Shown: positions 41,273-53,011, counted from the stretch's first letter. The stretch is 64,000 bases of DNA from Streptomyces sp. NBC_01197 (GCF_036010505.1 NZ_CP108569.1:2544001-2608000), one strand, 5' to 3'. Numbers and translations are program-made. The notes: generated by a model from the sequence alone, not told the origin.

Positions 41273-41363
41273 CCCGCGTGTCGGACCCATCCAGCACGCT
41301 GCGGACTCTGCGTGGACTGCAAAGGCCGCCCGACCCACTCCGCTGCAGGTCAGGCGGCCTTTC
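41273..41363. repeat. 91-base repeat A with terminator (integrase 3' flank)
   Basis: This segment begins eight bases after the integrase stop and is about 85 percent identical to 43041-43131. It includes AAAGGCCGCC with its complement GGCGGCCTTT, a rho-independent-type terminator. Confidence 0.75.
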
Positions 41364-41402
41364 ACCGCTCGCCGACTGGGGCTTCGCCAGCGCAGACGGA
41401 AC

Positions 41403-41744
41403 TCAGCCTCGCTCTTTGAACCAGTTCAGGATCCCCCGGGCGTCCGTGATGTAGTGCGTGGACTGGCCGCTGTGTCCGTCGTCGTCCCAATATTCATGGT
41501 CCGTGCGGACGCCGACCTCGTCGGTGAAGGTGTCCGTAACCCTCTCCGTGCGGACGTACTTCCCGTCAGAGCTCCAGCCCGGATAACTCCTCGTGCGGGT
41601 CTCACTGCGACCTCGGTACTTCTCGTCGTACTCGTCGATGAAATCGCTCAGAAACACTGCCTCGTCGTCCGTCAGCCGCACGCCGGATAGGTCGAGGTGC
41701 TCTCCGATGCGCTCGCGGAGTCTCTTCTTCTCGTTCCGATCCAC
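41403..41744 (-). CDS. Hypothetical protein
   Basis: GTG 41744 behind GGGAGGGA opens a 113-residue frame. The N-terminus is charged (DRNEKKRLRERIGEHLDLSG), the centre is acidic (FLSDFIDEYDEKYRGRSETR) and the end is HYITDARGILNWFKERG. I do not recognise a family. It is soluble and lies between the two 91-base repeats with the Abi gene, so it belongs to the inserted cargo. An in-frame ATG at 41786 would lengthen it but lacks a ribosome site. Confidence 0.55.
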   Translation of the reverse strand: MDRNEKKRLRERIGEHLDLSGVRLTDDEAVFLSDFIDEYDEKYRGRSETRTRSYPGWSSDGKYVRTERVTDTFTDEVGVRTDHEYWDDDGHSGQSTHYITDARGILNWFKERG

Positions 41745-41991
41745 TTTTCCCTCCCTGCTCGCGGCTAGATGCCTCTTGGTCATCATCTCTGCAGCGTGCC
41801 TCCAACATCGCCGGGATCCGCAGATCGGCAGCCGGGTATCCGCCCGGCACCTGGCTCCACCGGCTGACCGGCCAACGAGAGGTCACTCTCATCGATGGCG
41901 GGTGTCAGGGGTGCAGGAACCAATCCGACCGAGACCAGACTGGATGCCACCACACACCCCTACTTGGAGATCGTCCCTACACAGGACCGAT

Positions 41992-42891
41992 TCACGCTCT
42001 GTGGTCGCGCGGGCTCTGAGGCCGTGCCAGTCCATCCCAGAACAAGCAGTCGCGAGGGTACTGCTTGACGACCTGCGGGAGCACCGGATCAGCGACCTTG
42101 CCGCGTATGGCCACGTCGTCGAGCGAGGCAATGACATCGAGAACCGAACGCGGCTCGAACTGTCCCACCATCCGCTTCGCCTTGTTACGCACGTTGTTCG
42201 GCGTAGGGCCGGCGTCGAGAACCGAGTGATGCCACAGCCGGCTGTGGTGGGCGCACCGGTTGCGCAGGTAGACCAACGACCTCACACGGTAGGCGAACCC
42301 GGCCTTCGCGACCCCGACGCTGGTCGCCACGGCGTCGGCCAGTGCGCCGCCAGCTCCGCGCTCGATGGCCTTGGACAGCGTCCCGAACGACCACGCTTCA
42401 ACGGCGGACCACACAGGCAGCTTGCTGTAGTCGACACGGTCATCTTCGGTGCCCCTGTACCGCAGGATGTGGCGGTCCTTGCTCCGGTCGATGTCGCGCA
42501 GGCACGACTCGACGGTCGGCTCAGCCTTGCCGACGTCGGTGTAGAAGCTTTCCTCGAGGAAGCTGCTGTACGGACCATGCACGTCGGCGATCACTCGAGC
42601 AACATGCGTGCGCAGCAGGAGTTCGACCCGTGCGAGAGGTTGGCTGAGCGCGGTGCGTAGCGCCTCATCGGCCTCGTAGATGCGGCGGATCTCAGCGAAC
42701 GTCGTGCCCGGCGTGAACGCATCGTCGCCCATGTGGGGGGCTCGCTGGAAGTAGCGAGCGTAGCCGGAGAATCGGTAGTAGTTGTTCGAGCCAAAGAACG
42801 TCGTACAGACGGCCTCGTCGTCGATGACGAGGCCACGGCGGGCCAGGAGTGTGACCTGCTCCCCCACGGACAGGCTCGGCTTCACTCGCAC
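41992..42891 (-). CDS. Abi_2/AbiF-family HEPN ribonuclease-like abortive-infection protein
   Basis: The about 299-residue protein opens VKPSLSVGEQVTLLARRGLV and continues NNYYRFSGYARYF and EADEALRTALSQPLARVELL, typical of the Abi_2 (AbiD/AbiF) family. YLRNRCAHHSRLW near residue 210 supplies the R-x4-H HEPN RNase motif. Such proteins halt growth during phage infection, and some AbiF systems are paired with a structured non-coding RNA. A nine-pair hairpin lies 17 bases upstream. The start is uncertain (GTG 42891 or GTG 42885); no Shine-Dalgarno is clear. Confidence 0.8.
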   Translation of the reverse strand: MRVKPSLSVGEQVTLLARRGLVIDDEAVCTTFFGSNNYYRFSGYARYFQRAPHMGDDAFTPGTTFAEIRRIYEADEALRTALSQPLARVELLLRTHVARVIADVHGPYSSFLEESFYTDVGKAEPTVESCLRDIDRSKDRHILRYRGTEDDRVDYSKLPVWSAVEAWSFGTLSKAIERGAGGALADAVATSVGVAKAGFAYRVRSLVYLRNRCAHHSRLWHHSVLDAGPTPNNVRNKAKRMVGQFEPRSVLDVIASLDDVAIRGKVADPVLPQVVKQYPRDCLFWDGLARPQSPRDHRA

Positions 42892-42907
42892 CCCGGAAAG
42901 AAAGAGG

Positions 42908-42946
42908 CCCCTCCCATTTGAGCATCGTGGAGAGGCTTGGGAGGGG
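42908..42946. promoter_or_regulatory. Hairpin upstream of the Abi gene
   Basis: CCCCTCCCA (42908-42916) and its perfect complement (42938-42946) enclose 21 bases that contain a further AGC/GCT pairing. It could be a terminator, an RNA antitoxin element or a 5' leader structure of the Abi transcript. Confidence 0.55.
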
Positions 42947-43040
42947 GTCGATTGCCATTATTCTAGCCGATGCACCGAGCCTCGCAACAGCCGCTGCCTT
43001 TGGGTCGACCGGCTATTTCTTCCCACCCGTCCCTCCGGTT

Positions 43041-43131
43041 CCCGCGTACCGGACTCATCCAGCACGCTGCGGACTTCGTGCGGACCGCAAAGGCCGCCCA
43101 ACCCGCTCCGCCGCAGGTCAGACGGCCTTTC
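43041..43131. repeat. 91-base repeat B with terminator
   Basis: It is a second copy of 41273-41363, ending 11 bases from the ychF stop codon. The hairpin (AAAGGCCGCC and GACGGCCTTT, one mismatch) may now terminate ychF. The two repeats bracket the hypothetical and Abi genes. Confidence 0.75.
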
Positions 43132-43141
43132 GCTAGATCAA

Positions 43142-44230
<1,089 letters not shown>

Positions 44231-44406
44231 GTTGGCGACTTCCCGTAGCGAGAGCTGATGTACCGGCCCGGAGGTGGGCCGATCCCCCAGTTTACGGGCG
44301 TGTCGTGCGGCTCCCGGCGCCCCGTCGGATCGAACTGTTCGCCAAGCTCGCCCAAAGCGCGTGTCCAACGCCGGATTCCTCCTGCCTTGCGACCTACTTT
44401 GGTCAC

Positions 44407-44928
44407 GTGGAGCAGCGACCCAGGATTCGTACGACGCAAGCCGACGGTCCTTCCGAGAGCAGCATCGTGGCGCCCGCGCCGGCGACCGTCTACCGGGCGG
44501 CCCCGGTACGGGCCGCCCGTCCGGCGCCGCCGGTGGTGATCGCGCTGCGCCGGTTCCCCAACCCCCGGCTGACCGGTCTCGGCGGCGGAATCTTCGGGGC
44601 AGCGGTGATGTTCCTGCTCGGCTGCCTGGACTCGCTGCTGTTCGACGGCGGGCCGCTGATGTACGGGCTGCTCTTCCTGCCGGTCGCGGCCCTGATCGCT
44701 CTCTGGGTGCGCCCCGCCGACCTGGTGACCGCGCCGATCAGCGTGCCGATCTCGTTCGCCTTCGGCTCGCTGCCGATCGCCGGGGGCACCGGTGGGGCCG
44801 GCGGCCGCATCGTCGCCCTGATCACGACACTCGCGCTGAATGCCGGCTGGCTGTACGGCGGGACGCTCGTCGCCGGCGTGATCGCCACCGTACGGAAGAT
44901 CCGGATGATCCGGCGCCGCTACCGCTGA
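44407..44928 (+). CDS. DUF6542-type membrane protein
   Basis: The 173-residue protein has a Pro/Ala-rich soluble start and about four hydrophobic segments (GGGIFGAAVMFLLGCLDSLL, MYGLLFLPVAALIALWV, ISVPISFAFGSLPIAG, IVALITTLALNAGWLYGGTL), ending Arg-rich. It belongs to a conserved Streptomyces family next to ychF, function unknown. GTG 44407 is assumed; no Shine-Dalgarno is seen, so translation may be leaderless. It is divergent from ychF. Confidence 0.65.
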   Translation: MEQRPRIRTTQADGPSESSIVAPAPATVYRAAPVRAARPAPPVVIALRRFPNPRLTGLGGGIFGAAVMFLLGCLDSLLFDGGPLMYGLLFLPVAALIALWVRPADLVTAPISVPISFAFGSLPIAGGTGGAGGRIVALITTLALNAGWLYGGTLVAGVIATVRKIRMIRRRYR

Positions 44929-44940
44929 CCTGGCCTGACC

Positions 44941-45027
44941 TGGTTGCCGGGCCTGCCCTGGTCGGCCTGGCCTGGCCTGGTTGCCGGGCCTGCCCTGGTC
45001 GGCCTGGCCTGGCCTGGTTGGCGGGCC
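44941..45027. repeat. 37-base tandem repeat
   Basis: Two full units (44941-44977 and 44978-45014) and a partial third, rich in CCTGG, fill the gap after the DUF6542 gene. It looks like recent slippage in non-coding DNA. Confidence 0.75.
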
Positions 45028-45090
45028 AGGCGGTCGCTGACGGGCGGGCGACGGCTGACCGTTGCCGCCACGCCCGCCGCCCCCTCCGTG

Positions 45091-45855
45091 CTACGCCTCC
45101 CGTGCCGCCGCCTCCGTGCTCAACGACGACGCCGCCATTGCCGCGCCCACGATGCCCGCGTTGTTCTCCAGCTCGGCGGGCACGATCTCGGCCCGGATCC
45201 CCTCGATCAGGGGCAGGAACTTGCCGGCCTTGCGGCTCACACCGCCGCCAATGATGAACAGCTCGGGCGAGAACAGCATCTCGACGTGCTCCAGGTACTT
45301 CTGCACCCGGTGCGCCCAGTGGTGCCAGCTCAGGTCCTCGTCCTCCTTGGCCTTCGTCGACGCGCGCGTCTCGGCGTCGTGGCCGTGCAGTTCGAGATGG
45401 CCCAGCTCCGTGTTGGGGACCAGGCCGCCGTTGTGGAAGAGCGCCGAACCGATCCCCGTACCGAAGGTGAGCAGGACGACCGTGCCCTTGCGGCCCCGCC
45501 CCGCTCCGAAGGTCATCTCCGCGATACCCGCGGCGTCGGCGTCGTTCAGCACGGTCACCGGGAGACCGAGTTTGCCGCCGATGAGCTTGACCGCGTCGAC
45601 GTCGATCCAGCTCTTGTCGACATTGGCCGCGGTACGCACCGTGCCGTCGGTGACCACGCCGGGGAAGGTGATCCCCACCGTGCCCGACCAGTCGAAGTTC
45701 CTGACCACGTCGGCGACCCCGTCGGCCACACCGTCGGGTGTGGCCGGATGCGGGGTCAGCACTTTGTGGCGCTCCTGCGCCAGGTCTCCGCGGTCCAGGT
45801 CAACGGGAGCGCCCTTGATCCCGGATCCGCCGATGTCCACACCGAAGATCTGCAT
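45091..45855 (-). CDS. ppgK: Polyphosphate glucokinase
   Basis: The 254-residue ROK-family kinase has [27 protein letters not shown] and [15 protein letters not shown], and the [14 protein letters not shown] end. It phosphorylates glucose with polyphosphate or ATP and is the typical actinobacterial enzyme. ATG 45855. It stands alone between the tandem repeat region and ispH. Confidence 0.93.
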   Translation of the reverse strand: MQIFGVDIGGSGIKGAPVDLDRGDLAQERHKVLTPHPATPDGVADGVADVVRNFDWSGTVGITFPGVVTDGTVRTAANVDKSWIDVDAVKLIGGKLGLPVTVLNDADAAGIAEMTFGAGRGRKGTVVLLTFGTGIGSALFHNGGLVPNTELGHLELHGHDAETRASTKAKEDEDLSWHHWAHRVQKYLEHVEMLFSPELFIIGGGVSRKAGKFLPLIEGIRAEIVPAELENNAGIVGAAMAASSLSTEAAAREA

Positions 45856-46021
45856 GACTCCACGTTACGGCGTGGAGCCCTCCGTCACTTGCCCGGAGCG
45901 GCTTCGGGGGCGTTCCGGCAGTGGTCCCTGGGACCCCAGCGGTCCCGGGAACCCCAATGGTCCCCGGAGTCCCAGCGGTCCCGGGCCCCCAGTCCCGAAA
46001 GCAGCCCCGGCCCCGCCGCGG

Positions 46022-47053
46022 CTACTTGCCCGACAGGTCGGCGGCCTCGGCGCGCAGATCGCGGCGGAGCTCCTTGGGCAGCGAGAAGGTGATCGACTCC
46101 TCGGCCGCCTTCACGATCTCCACGTCGCCGAAGCCCCGGGCGGCGAGCCACTCCAGTACGCCGTCGACCAGGATCTCCGGGACGGAGGCGCCCGAGGTCA
46201 CGCCGACCGTGGTGACACCCTCCAGCCAGGCCTCGTCCAGCTCTCCCGCGAAGTCCACCAGGTGGGAGGCGCGGGCACCGGCGCCGAGGGCGACCTCGAC
46301 CAGCCGTACCGAGTTGGACGAGTTCTTGGAGCCGACGACGATGACCAGGTCGGCGTCCGCGCCCATCTGTTTCACCGCGGTCTGGCGGTTCTGCGTGGCG
46401 TAGCAGATGTCGTCGCTGGGCGGCGAGATCAGCTGCGGGAACTTCTCCTTGAGCGCGTCGACCGTCTCCATCGTCTCGTCCACGGAGAGCGTGGTCTGGG
46501 AGAGCCAGACGACCTTGGACTCGTCGCGCACGGTGACGTTGGCGACGTCCTCGGGGCCGTCCACGAGCGTGATGTGCTCGGGCGCCTCGCCGCTCGTGCC
46601 CACGACCTCCTCGTGGCCCTCGTGGCCGATCAGCAGGATGTCGTAGTCGTCGTTCGCGAAGCGGACGGCTTCCTTGTGGACCTTCGTCACCAGGGGGCAG
46701 GTGGCGTCGATGGTGGCGAGGCTGCGCTGGGCGGCCTCGTCGTGGACGACCGGGGCGACACCGTGCGCGGAGAAGACGACGATGGAACCCTCGGGCACCT
46801 CCTGCGTCTCGTCGACGAAGACGGCGCCCTTCTTCTCCAGCGTCTGCACGACGTATTTGTTGTGGACGATCTCCTTGCGGACGTAGACCGGCGCACCGTA
46901 CTGCTCAAGGGCCTTCTCGACGGCGATCACGGCGCGGTCCACACCCGCGCAGTACCCGCGCGGGGCGGCCAGCAGGACTCGGCGGGCGCCGCTGCCCCGC
47001 GCGGCGTCTCCGGTCGGGGTGGCGGCGGGTGACGGGCTGGGCGTAGCAGTCAT
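46022..47053 (-). CDS. ispH: 4-hydroxy-3-methylbut-2-enyl diphosphate reductase
   Basis: It is the last enzyme of the MEP isoprenoid pathway. The three cluster Cys are in [24 protein letters not shown] and [21 protein letters not shown] is also family-typical. ATG 47053 is used; ATG 47062 is three codons upstream. The N-terminus carries an extra Thr/Pro/Ala-rich stretch before [10 protein letters not shown]. Confidence 0.95.
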   Translation of the reverse strand: MTATPSPSPAATPTGDAARGSGARRVLLAAPRGYCAGVDRAVIAVEKALEQYGAPVYVRKEIVHNKYVVQTLEKKGAVFVDETQEVPEGSIVVFSAHGVAPVVHDEAAQRSLATIDATCPLVTKVHKEAVRFANDDYDILLIGHEGHEEVVGTSGEAPEHITLVDGPEDVANVTVRDESKVVWLSQTTLSVDETMETVDALKEKFPQLISPPSDDICYATQNRQTAVKQMGADADLVIVVGSKNSSNSVRLVEVALGAGARASHLVDFAGELDEAWLEGVTTVGVTSGASVPEILVDGVLEWLAARGFGDVEIVKAAEESITFSLPKELRRDLRAEAADLSGK

Positions 47054-47176
47054 GCCGTCCATCGTAACGGCCTGCCCCGCGCCGGGCGGTGGGCCGGCGG
47101 GGCGCCGCCCGGCGCGCCGCTGGGCTTGGGCCGTGTCAGGTGGGACGGGGTCCGCACTTGTGGGAAGACTGATGCC

Positions 47177-48547
47177 ATGACTTCTGACGAGACGGCTGCG
47201 GGCATTGGTGTGAAGACGCCGGAACTACACCGGAATCTCGGGTTCCGGGATCTGGTCGTGTACGGGCTGCTCTTCATCGCCCCGATGGCCCCGGTCGGCA
47301 TCTTCGGCACCCTCGACGCCAAGTCGCACGGCGCCGTCGTACTCGTCTACATCGCGGCGACGATCGCGATGGCCTTCACCGCGTTCAGTTACGCGCAGAT
47401 GGTGCGGGTCGTCCCGCTGGCCGGTTCGGTCTTCGCGTACGCGCGCAAGGGGCTCGGCCAGGGGCCCGGGTTCATCGCCGGGTGGATGGCGATGCTCGAC
47501 TATCTGCTGATCCCGGCCGTCGCGTACCTCTTCTCGGGAATCGCGATGAACTCGCTGGTGCCCTCCGTGTCGCGGTGGGTGTGGACCGCGCTCGCCGTGG
47601 TGGTGACCACGGCGCTGAACCTGTGGGGCGTACGGGCGGCAGCCCGGGTCGGCTTCGCGGTGCTCATGCTGGAGATCGCGGTTCTGGCGGTGTTCGTGGT
47701 GGCCGCGATCGTGGTGCTCATCCAGGACGGCGCACAGCGCGGCTGGCTGACGCCCTTCACCGGCGACACCGGGTTCTCGCTGACGGCGGTGCTCGGGGCG
47801 GTCTCCGTCGCGGTGCTCTCGTATCTGGGTTTCGACGCGATCGCCACGTTCGCCGAGGAGGTCACCGGCGGGTCGGCGAAGGTCGCCAGGGCGGTGCTGT
47901 TCTGCCTGGTGCTCGCGGGGGTGCTCTTCATCGTGCAGTCGTATCTGGCGGCGGTCCTGGAGCCGATGTCCTCCGCCCAGCTGGCCGCGAAGCCCGCCGC
48001 GCAGGGTTCGGCCTTCTACGACACGGTGGACGCGTCGGTCGGCAGCTGGCTGCACGACCTGGTCGCGGTGAGCAAGGCGATCGGCGCAGCCTTCGCCGCC
48101 CTCGCGGGCCAGGCGGCGGCGAGCCGGCTGCTCTTCGCGATGGGCCGCGACCGGCGGCTGCCGCACGTCCTCTCCAGGGTCAACGGCCCGTCCGGGGTGC
48201 CGCGGCTCGCTGTGCTGCTGGCAGCGGTGGTGACGCTGATCGCAGCGGTGTGGGCGGCGCGCCGCGACGACGGCCTGGACCGGCTGGTTTCGGTGGTCGA
48301 CATCGGGGCACTGACCGCGTTCCTGCTGCTGCACGCGTCGGTGGTGGGCTGGTTCGCGGTACGGAAGGGTGAGGGGCCGCCGGTCTGGTGGCGGCATGTG
48401 CTGCTGCCGGTGCTGGGCGCGGCGGTGACGATCGCGGTGATCGTGGAGGCGACGAGCACGGCCCAGTGGGTCGGGCTGATCTGGCTGGTGGCCGGGCTCA
48501 TGGTGCTCGGGGTGCAGCGGGGCAGCCGGGTCGGACGCGAGGTGTGA
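47177..48547 (+). CDS. APC-family amino-acid permease
   Basis: The 456-residue protein has about 12 helices, with [20 protein letters not shown] at the start and [20 protein letters not shown] as the APC core motif. It imports an amino acid or amine; the substrate is unknown. ATG 47177 is divergent from ispH. Confidence 0.88.
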   Translation: MTSDETAAGIGVKTPELHRNLGFRDLVVYGLLFIAPMAPVGIFGTLDAKSHGAVVLVYIAATIAMAFTAFSYAQMVRVVPLAGSVFAYARKGLGQGPGFIAGWMAMLDYLLIPAVAYLFSGIAMNSLVPSVSRWVWTALAVVVTTALNLWGVRAAARVGFAVLMLEIAVLAVFVVAAIVVLIQDGAQRGWLTPFTGDTGFSLTAVLGAVSVAVLSYLGFDAIATFAEEVTGGSAKVARAVLFCLVLAGVLFIVQSYLAAVLEPMSSAQLAAKPAAQGSAFYDTVDASVGSWLHDLVAVSKAIGAAFAALAGQAAASRLLFAMGRDRRLPHVLSRVNGPSGVPRLAVLLAAVVTLIAAVWAARRDDGLDRLVSVVDIGALTAFLLLHASVVGWFAVRKGEGPPVWWRHVLLPVLGAAVTIAVIVEATSTAQWVGLIWLVAGLMVLGVQRGSRVGREV

Positions 48548-48663
48548 CGGCCGGCCCTCGCCGCACCGTGGCCTCGCCACCCGCGACGCCGCCTCGCCGT
48601 GCCTGGCCGTACCAGGCCGCGCGTGGCGGCCGGGCTGTCAGTGGCACCGCTTAACCTGCGTAC

Positions 48664-49878
48664 ATGGCTCTGAATACGAGTGCGGACGCGCCGCTGCCCG
48701 TCGGCGAGGTGTCACGGCTCATCGGGGGGTGGATCGACCGGCTGGGCGCGGTGTGGGTCGAGGGGCAGATCACCCAGCTCTCGCGCCGGCCGGGCGCGGG
48801 GGTGGTGTTCCTGACGCTGCGCGACCCCTCGTACGACATCTCGGTGTCCGTGACGTGCTTCCGCCAGGTCTTCGACGCGGTCGCCGACGTGGTGTCGGAG
48901 GGTGCGCGGGTCGTGGTGCACGCGAAGCCGGAGTGGTACGCACCGCGCGGCCAGCTGTCGCTGCGGGCCGTGGAGATCAAGCCGGTGGGGATCGGTGAAC
49001 TGCTCGCCCGCCTTGAGCAGTTGAAGCGGACACTGGCCGCCGAGGGACTCTTCGCCCTGGACCGCAAGAGGCCCGTTCCGTTTCTGCCGCAGCTGATCGG
49101 TCTGGTGACCGGGCGCGCGAGCGCGGCGGAACGGGACGTCCTGGAGAACGCGCGGCGGCGCTGGCCGGCCGTCCGGTTCGAGGTGCGGAACGTGGCGGTG
49201 CAGGGGGTGCACGCGGTGCCCCAGGTGGTTGAGGCCGTGCAGGAGCTGGACCGGCTGCCCGGCGTGGACGTGATCATCGTGGCCCGGGGCGGGGGCAGCG
49301 TGGAGGATCTGCTCCCCTTCTCGGACGAACAGCTGATCCGCGCCGTGGCCGCGTGCGGTACGCCGGTGGTGTCGGCGATCGGCCACGAGCCGGACTCACC
49401 GCTGCTCGACCTGGTGGCCGATGTCCGTGCGTCCACCCCGACGGACGCGGCGAAGAAGGCCGTACCGGACGTCGGGGAGGAGCTGGAGCGCGTACGGCTG
49501 CTGCGGGACCGCTCGCTGCGGACCATGCAGGGGCTGCTCGACCGGGAGCAGCGCGGGCTGGCCGCCGCCCTCGCCAGGCCGTCGATGGAGCGGCCGCAGC
49601 GGATGGTCGAGGAGCGCGAGGAAGCCGTCGACGCCCTCGTGGAGCGCAGCCGGCGGACGCTGCGGCATCTGCTGGACCGCGCGGACTCGGAGCTCTCCCA
49701 CACCCGTGCCCGCGTCGTGGCGCTCTCCCCGGCGGCGACGCTGGAGCGGGGGTACGCGGTGCTGCAGCGCGAGAACGGGGCGGTGGTGCGCGCACCCGGC
49801 GAGGTCACGGACGGCGAGCCACTGCGGGCCAGGGTCGCCGGGGGCGAGCTGGGCGTGACGGTGAGCCCACCACGGTGA
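48664..49878 (+). CDS. xseA: Exodeoxyribonuclease VII large subunit
   Basis: The 404 residues have the N-terminal OB fold ([20 protein letters not shown]), the catalytic [17 protein letters not shown] and [20 protein letters not shown], and a coiled-coil C-terminus. With the small subunit it degrades single-stranded DNA in repair. The small-subunit gene follows. Confidence 0.95.
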   Translation: MALNTSADAPLPVGEVSRLIGGWIDRLGAVWVEGQITQLSRRPGAGVVFLTLRDPSYDISVSVTCFRQVFDAVADVVSEGARVVVHAKPEWYAPRGQLSLRAVEIKPVGIGELLARLEQLKRTLAAEGLFALDRKRPVPFLPQLIGLVTGRASAAERDVLENARRRWPAVRFEVRNVAVQGVHAVPQVVEAVQELDRLPGVDVIIVARGGGSVEDLLPFSDEQLIRAVAACGTPVVSAIGHEPDSPLLDLVADVRASTPTDAAKKAVPDVGEELERVRLLRDRSLRTMQGLLDREQRGLAAALARPSMERPQRMVEEREEAVDALVERSRRTLRHLLDRADSELSHTRARVVALSPAATLERGYAVLQRENGAVVRAPGEVTDGEPLRARVAGGELGVTVSPPR

Positions 49879-49991
49879 GCCCACCACGGTGAGCCCGCCG
49901 CAGTGGGATTCAGCGTGGACAGGGCCGGAGTGGACAGGGCCGGGTGAATGTGGCCGACGAGATCAGGGTGGATGAGATCAGGGTGGATGAG

Positions 49992-50219
49992 ATGGCAGAG
50001 GCGAAGACGGATGGAACGGCCCCCGGGTACGAGCAGGCTCGCGACGAGCTGATCGAAGTCGTACGGCGTCTTGAGACCGGGGGGACGACCCTGGAGGAGT
50101 CCCTGGCACTGTGGGAGCGCGGGGAGGAACTGGCCAAGGTGTGCCGCGGCTGGCTGGAGGGCGCGCGGGCCCGGCTGGACGCGGCACTGGGGGACGGTAC
50201 GGAACCGGGCGAGGGCTGA
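49992..50219 (+). CDS. xseB: Exodeoxyribonuclease VII small subunit
   Basis: The 75 residues include [20 protein letters not shown] and [18 protein letters not shown], the conserved two-helix body of XseB. ATG 49992 is chosen. An in-frame GTG at 49944 would add residues encoded by a 15-base tandem repeat ([10 protein letters not shown]) and is less likely. Confidence 0.9.
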   Translation: MAEAKTDGTAPGYEQARDELIEVVRRLETGGTTLEESLALWERGEELAKVCRGWLEGARARLDAALGDGTEPGEG

Positions 50220-50409
50220 GAGCGCCCGGCGCGATCCCGTAACGGGCACAGGGCAGGGCACGGATACCAGGCACAGGCCGGCCGCCTTGTGGGTGGTCCG
50301 TACGTTGTGAGGACGATCACGACGGGCCGGATTTAGTTGAATCTTAATACATCCTGGACGTACAGTCGGAGCATCCCTTGATCCACTGCATGTCCGGAAG
50401 GTACGAAAG

Positions 50410-51000
50410 ATGTCGCTCGTTCTCGACCCCGCCGCCCAGGACCTCCTCTTCCGTGAGGCCCGCACCGCGAACACCTTCACCGACGAGCCGGTGACCGAGG
50501 AGCAGGTTCAGGCGATCTACGACCTGGTCAAGTACGGTCCGACCGCCTTCAACCAGTCGCCGCTGCGCATCACCCTGGTCCGCTCCGCCGAGGCCCGTGA
50601 GCGCCTGGTGCAGCACATGGCCGAGGGCAACCAGCCGAAGACCGCCGGCGCCCCGCTGGTAGCGATCCTCTCCGCGGACAACGAGTTCCACGAGGAGCTC
50701 CCGCAGCTGTTCCCGCACTTCCCGCAGGCCAAGGACGCGTTCTTCTCGGAGCGCCCGGTCCGCGAGCAGGCCGCCCACCTCAACGCCACCCTGCAGGCCG
50801 GTTACTTCATCGTCGGCGTGCGCGCCGCCGGTCTGGCCGCGGGTCCGATGACGGGCTTCGACCCCGCCGGTGTCCAGAAGGAGTTCCTGGACGACGACCA
50901 CACCCCGCTGATGATCGTCAACATCGGCAAGCCGGGCGACGACGCCTGGTTCCCGCGCTCCCCGCGCCTCCCGCTCGACGAGGTCATCACCACCGTCTGA
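50410..51000 (+). CDS. Nitroreductase-family oxidoreductase (RutE/malonic semialdehyde reductase-like)
   Basis: The 196-residue FMN protein has LVKYGPTAFNQSPLRITLV, the family flavin-binding signature, and an ending SPRLPLDEVITTV like RutE/HadB. It reduces a quinone, nitro group or aldehyde with NAD(P)H. No other rut genes are adjacent. Confidence 0.87.
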   Translation: MSLVLDPAAQDLLFREARTANTFTDEPVTEEQVQAIYDLVKYGPTAFNQSPLRITLVRSAEARERLVQHMAEGNQPKTAGAPLVAILSADNEFHEELPQLFPHFPQAKDAFFSERPVREQAAHLNATLQAGYFIVGVRAAGLAAGPMTGFDPAGVQKEFLDDDHTPLMIVNIGKPGDDAWFPRSPRLPLDEVITTV

Positions 51001-51032
51001 GCCACCCGCACGGCACATCCCGCACGGCACAT

Positions 51033-51071
51033 GGAGAGGCCGCCGCACCCGAGGGGTACGGCGGCCTCTCC
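51033..51071. terminator. Terminator between convergent genes
   Basis: Perfect 13-base arms (51033-51045 and 51059-51071) enclose 13 bases between the nitroreductase and DUF4245 genes. Confidence 0.85.
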
Positions 51072-51091
51072 ATGCCACCTGCTTCACCGCT

Positions 51092-51670
51092 TCACTGCTT
51101 CACGGAGCCCTCAGACTTCGCGGAACTCCCCTGCTTCCCGGGGGTATCCGGCTTCTCGGCCTTCAGCGCCGCCGCCATCTGCGCCAGCTGCCCGTACGGC
51201 GCCGTCCCCGTCACCGCCGTCGTCGAGCCGTGCTCCCGGCGTACGAGCGCGTTGTACTTGGGGCCCTTCCAGCGCTGCCAGGTGTCGCCCCCCACCTGCT
51301 GGGTCTGCGACGTCTTCGACGCGTCCTTGCTCACGGTCGCGACGAACCTGTCCGACGGCCCGGTGCCCTGCTCCACCGCGACGTACTGCTGCTCCGGATC
51401 CAGGAACCCCAGGTGCCACGCATGGCCGCTGTCCTGGGCGTACGAGACCGAGGTCGCCTTCCAGCCCTTCGGCAGCCCGACCGGCGCCTGCACCGGATAC
51501 GGCGCCGCGCGCTGCGCCGAGAGCTGTTCCACGCGGTAGTCGACCGGCTTCACCGGCTCCGAAGTGCCACCGTGCGGAACGAACACGTAGATGACCGCGA
51601 CTGCGGCCAGGATGACCGCCATCGACTGGATCATTCCGCGCACTGTCTGCTTGCTTCGCGTACCTGCCAC
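51092..51670 (-). CDS. DUF4245 membrane-anchored protein
   Basis: The 192 residues start with a short basic stretch then one transmembrane helix (GMIQSMAVILAAVAVIYVFV). The extracellular part has YPVQAPVGLPKGWKATSVSY and ends Lys/Ser-rich. It is a conserved actinobacterial envelope protein of unknown role, regularly next to glpX. Confidence 0.87.
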   Translation of the reverse strand: MAGTRSKQTVRGMIQSMAVILAAVAVIYVFVPHGGTSEPVKPVDYRVEQLSAQRAAPYPVQAPVGLPKGWKATSVSYAQDSGHAWHLGFLDPEQQYVAVEQGTGPSDRFVATVSKDASKTSQTQQVGGDTWQRWKGPKYNALVRREHGSTTAVTGTAPYGQLAQMAAALKAEKPDTPGKQGSSAKSEGSVKQ

Positions 51671-51796
51671 GGACCCATGGTCTCAGGTGGCCGCGCTGCT
51701 CATGCGTGGGCCCCGGTGCTCATTTTGTCGGCCGGACGATAGAATCGAACGAACCCTCTACATACGGCCGTCGTCGTATCAGAAAGGTGCGTGCCG

Positions 51797-52828
51797 ATGA
51801 CCGAGCATCATCTCCCTTCTCAGCTGGAGGTCTCCCCGGAGGCCCCCGACCGCAACCTCGCCCTGGAGCTCGTGCGGGTCACCGAGGCCGCCGCGATGGC
51901 CGCCGGCCGTTGGGTCGGGCGCGGCGACAAGATCGGCGCGGACGGAGCCGCGGTGAACGCGATGCGTACCCTCGTCTCCACCGTCTCCATGAACGGCGTC
52001 GTCGTCATCGGCGAGGGCGAGAAGGACGAAGCCCCGATGCTCTTCAACGGGGAGCACATCGGCGACGGCACCGGTCCTGAGGTCGACATCGCCGTCGACC
52101 CGATCGACGGCACCACGCTCAACGCCAAGGGCATGCCGAACGCCATCGCGGTACTGGCCGCCGCCGACCGCGGCTCCATGTTCGACCCGTCCGCTGTCTT
52201 CTACATGGACAAACTGGTCACCGGCCCCGAGGCCGCCGACTTCGTCGACATCAACGCCCCCGTCTCGGTCAACATCCGCCGGGTCGCCAAGGCGAAGCAC
52301 TCCTCGCCCGAGGACGTGACCGTGGTCATCCTCGACCGCCCCCGCCACGAGGGCATCGTCAAGGAGATCCGGGAGACCGGCGCCCGGATCAAGTTCATCT
52401 CGGACGGCGACGTCGCCGGCTCGATCATGGCCGTACGGGAAGGGACCGGCGTCGACCTGTTGATGGGCATCGGCGGTACGCCCGAAGGCATCATCAGCGC
52501 CTGCGCGATCAAGTGCCTCGGTGGCACGATCCAGGGCAAGCTCTGGCCCAAGGACGACGCCGAGCGCCGGCGCGCCCTCGACGCGGGCCACGACCTGGAC
52601 CGGGTGCTCTCCACGACCGACCTGGTCAGCGGTGACAACGTGTTCTTCGTGGCCACCGGCATCACCGACGGCGAACTGCTGCGCGGGGTGCGCTACCGGG
52701 CCGAGACCGCGACGACCCAGTCGCTGGTCATGCGCTCCAAGTCGGGCACGATCCGTCAGATCGACTCGACACACCGGCTGTCGAAGCTGCGCGCGTACAG
52801 CACGGTCGACTTCGACCGCGCCAAGTAG
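51797..52828 (+). CDS. glpX: Class II fructose-1,6-bisphosphatase
   Basis: The 343-residue gluconeogenic enzyme has [33 protein letters not shown] metal-binding [14 protein letters not shown], and [19 protein letters not shown] lies upstream of ATG 51797. A GTG two codons earlier (51791) is possible. Confidence 0.95.
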   Translation: MTEHHLPSQLEVSPEAPDRNLALELVRVTEAAAMAAGRWVGRGDKIGADGAAVNAMRTLVSTVSMNGVVVIGEGEKDEAPMLFNGEHIGDGTGPEVDIAVDPIDGTTLNAKGMPNAIAVLAAADRGSMFDPSAVFYMDKLVTGPEAADFVDINAPVSVNIRRVAKAKHSSPEDVTVVILDRPRHEGIVKEIRETGARIKFISDGDVAGSIMAVREGTGVDLLMGIGGTPEGIISACAIKCLGGTIQGKLWPKDDAERRRALDAGHDLDRVLSTTDLVSGDNVFFVATGITDGELLRGVRYRAETATTQSLVMRSKSGTIRQIDSTHRLSKLRAYSTVDFDRAK

Positions 52829-52849
52829 GACCGAGCAGAACCAAGCAGG

Positions 52850-52886
52850 AAGGGGCGCCCCCCGTGTGCGGCTGGGGGCGCCCCTT
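52850..52886. terminator. glpX terminator
   Basis: AAGGGGCGCCCCC and its complement (52850-52862 and 52874-52886) form a 13-pair stem directly after glpX. Confidence 0.87.
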
Positions 52887-53011
52887 CCCTATGCCTGTGT
52901 ACGTGGTCCCGTACGCCTGTCCACGCCGTCCCGTGCAGGTGATGCCTGTCAACGCGGTCCCGTGCAAGTGATACCTGCGCAGGCGGCGTTCCGCGCCGTC
53001 CCGCCGTCCGG

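Noticed and set aside
44941..45027. Tandem repeat considered as CRISPR or an origin
   Set aside because: Units are directly abutting with no spacers and no DnaA-box-like sequences; simple slippage explains it.
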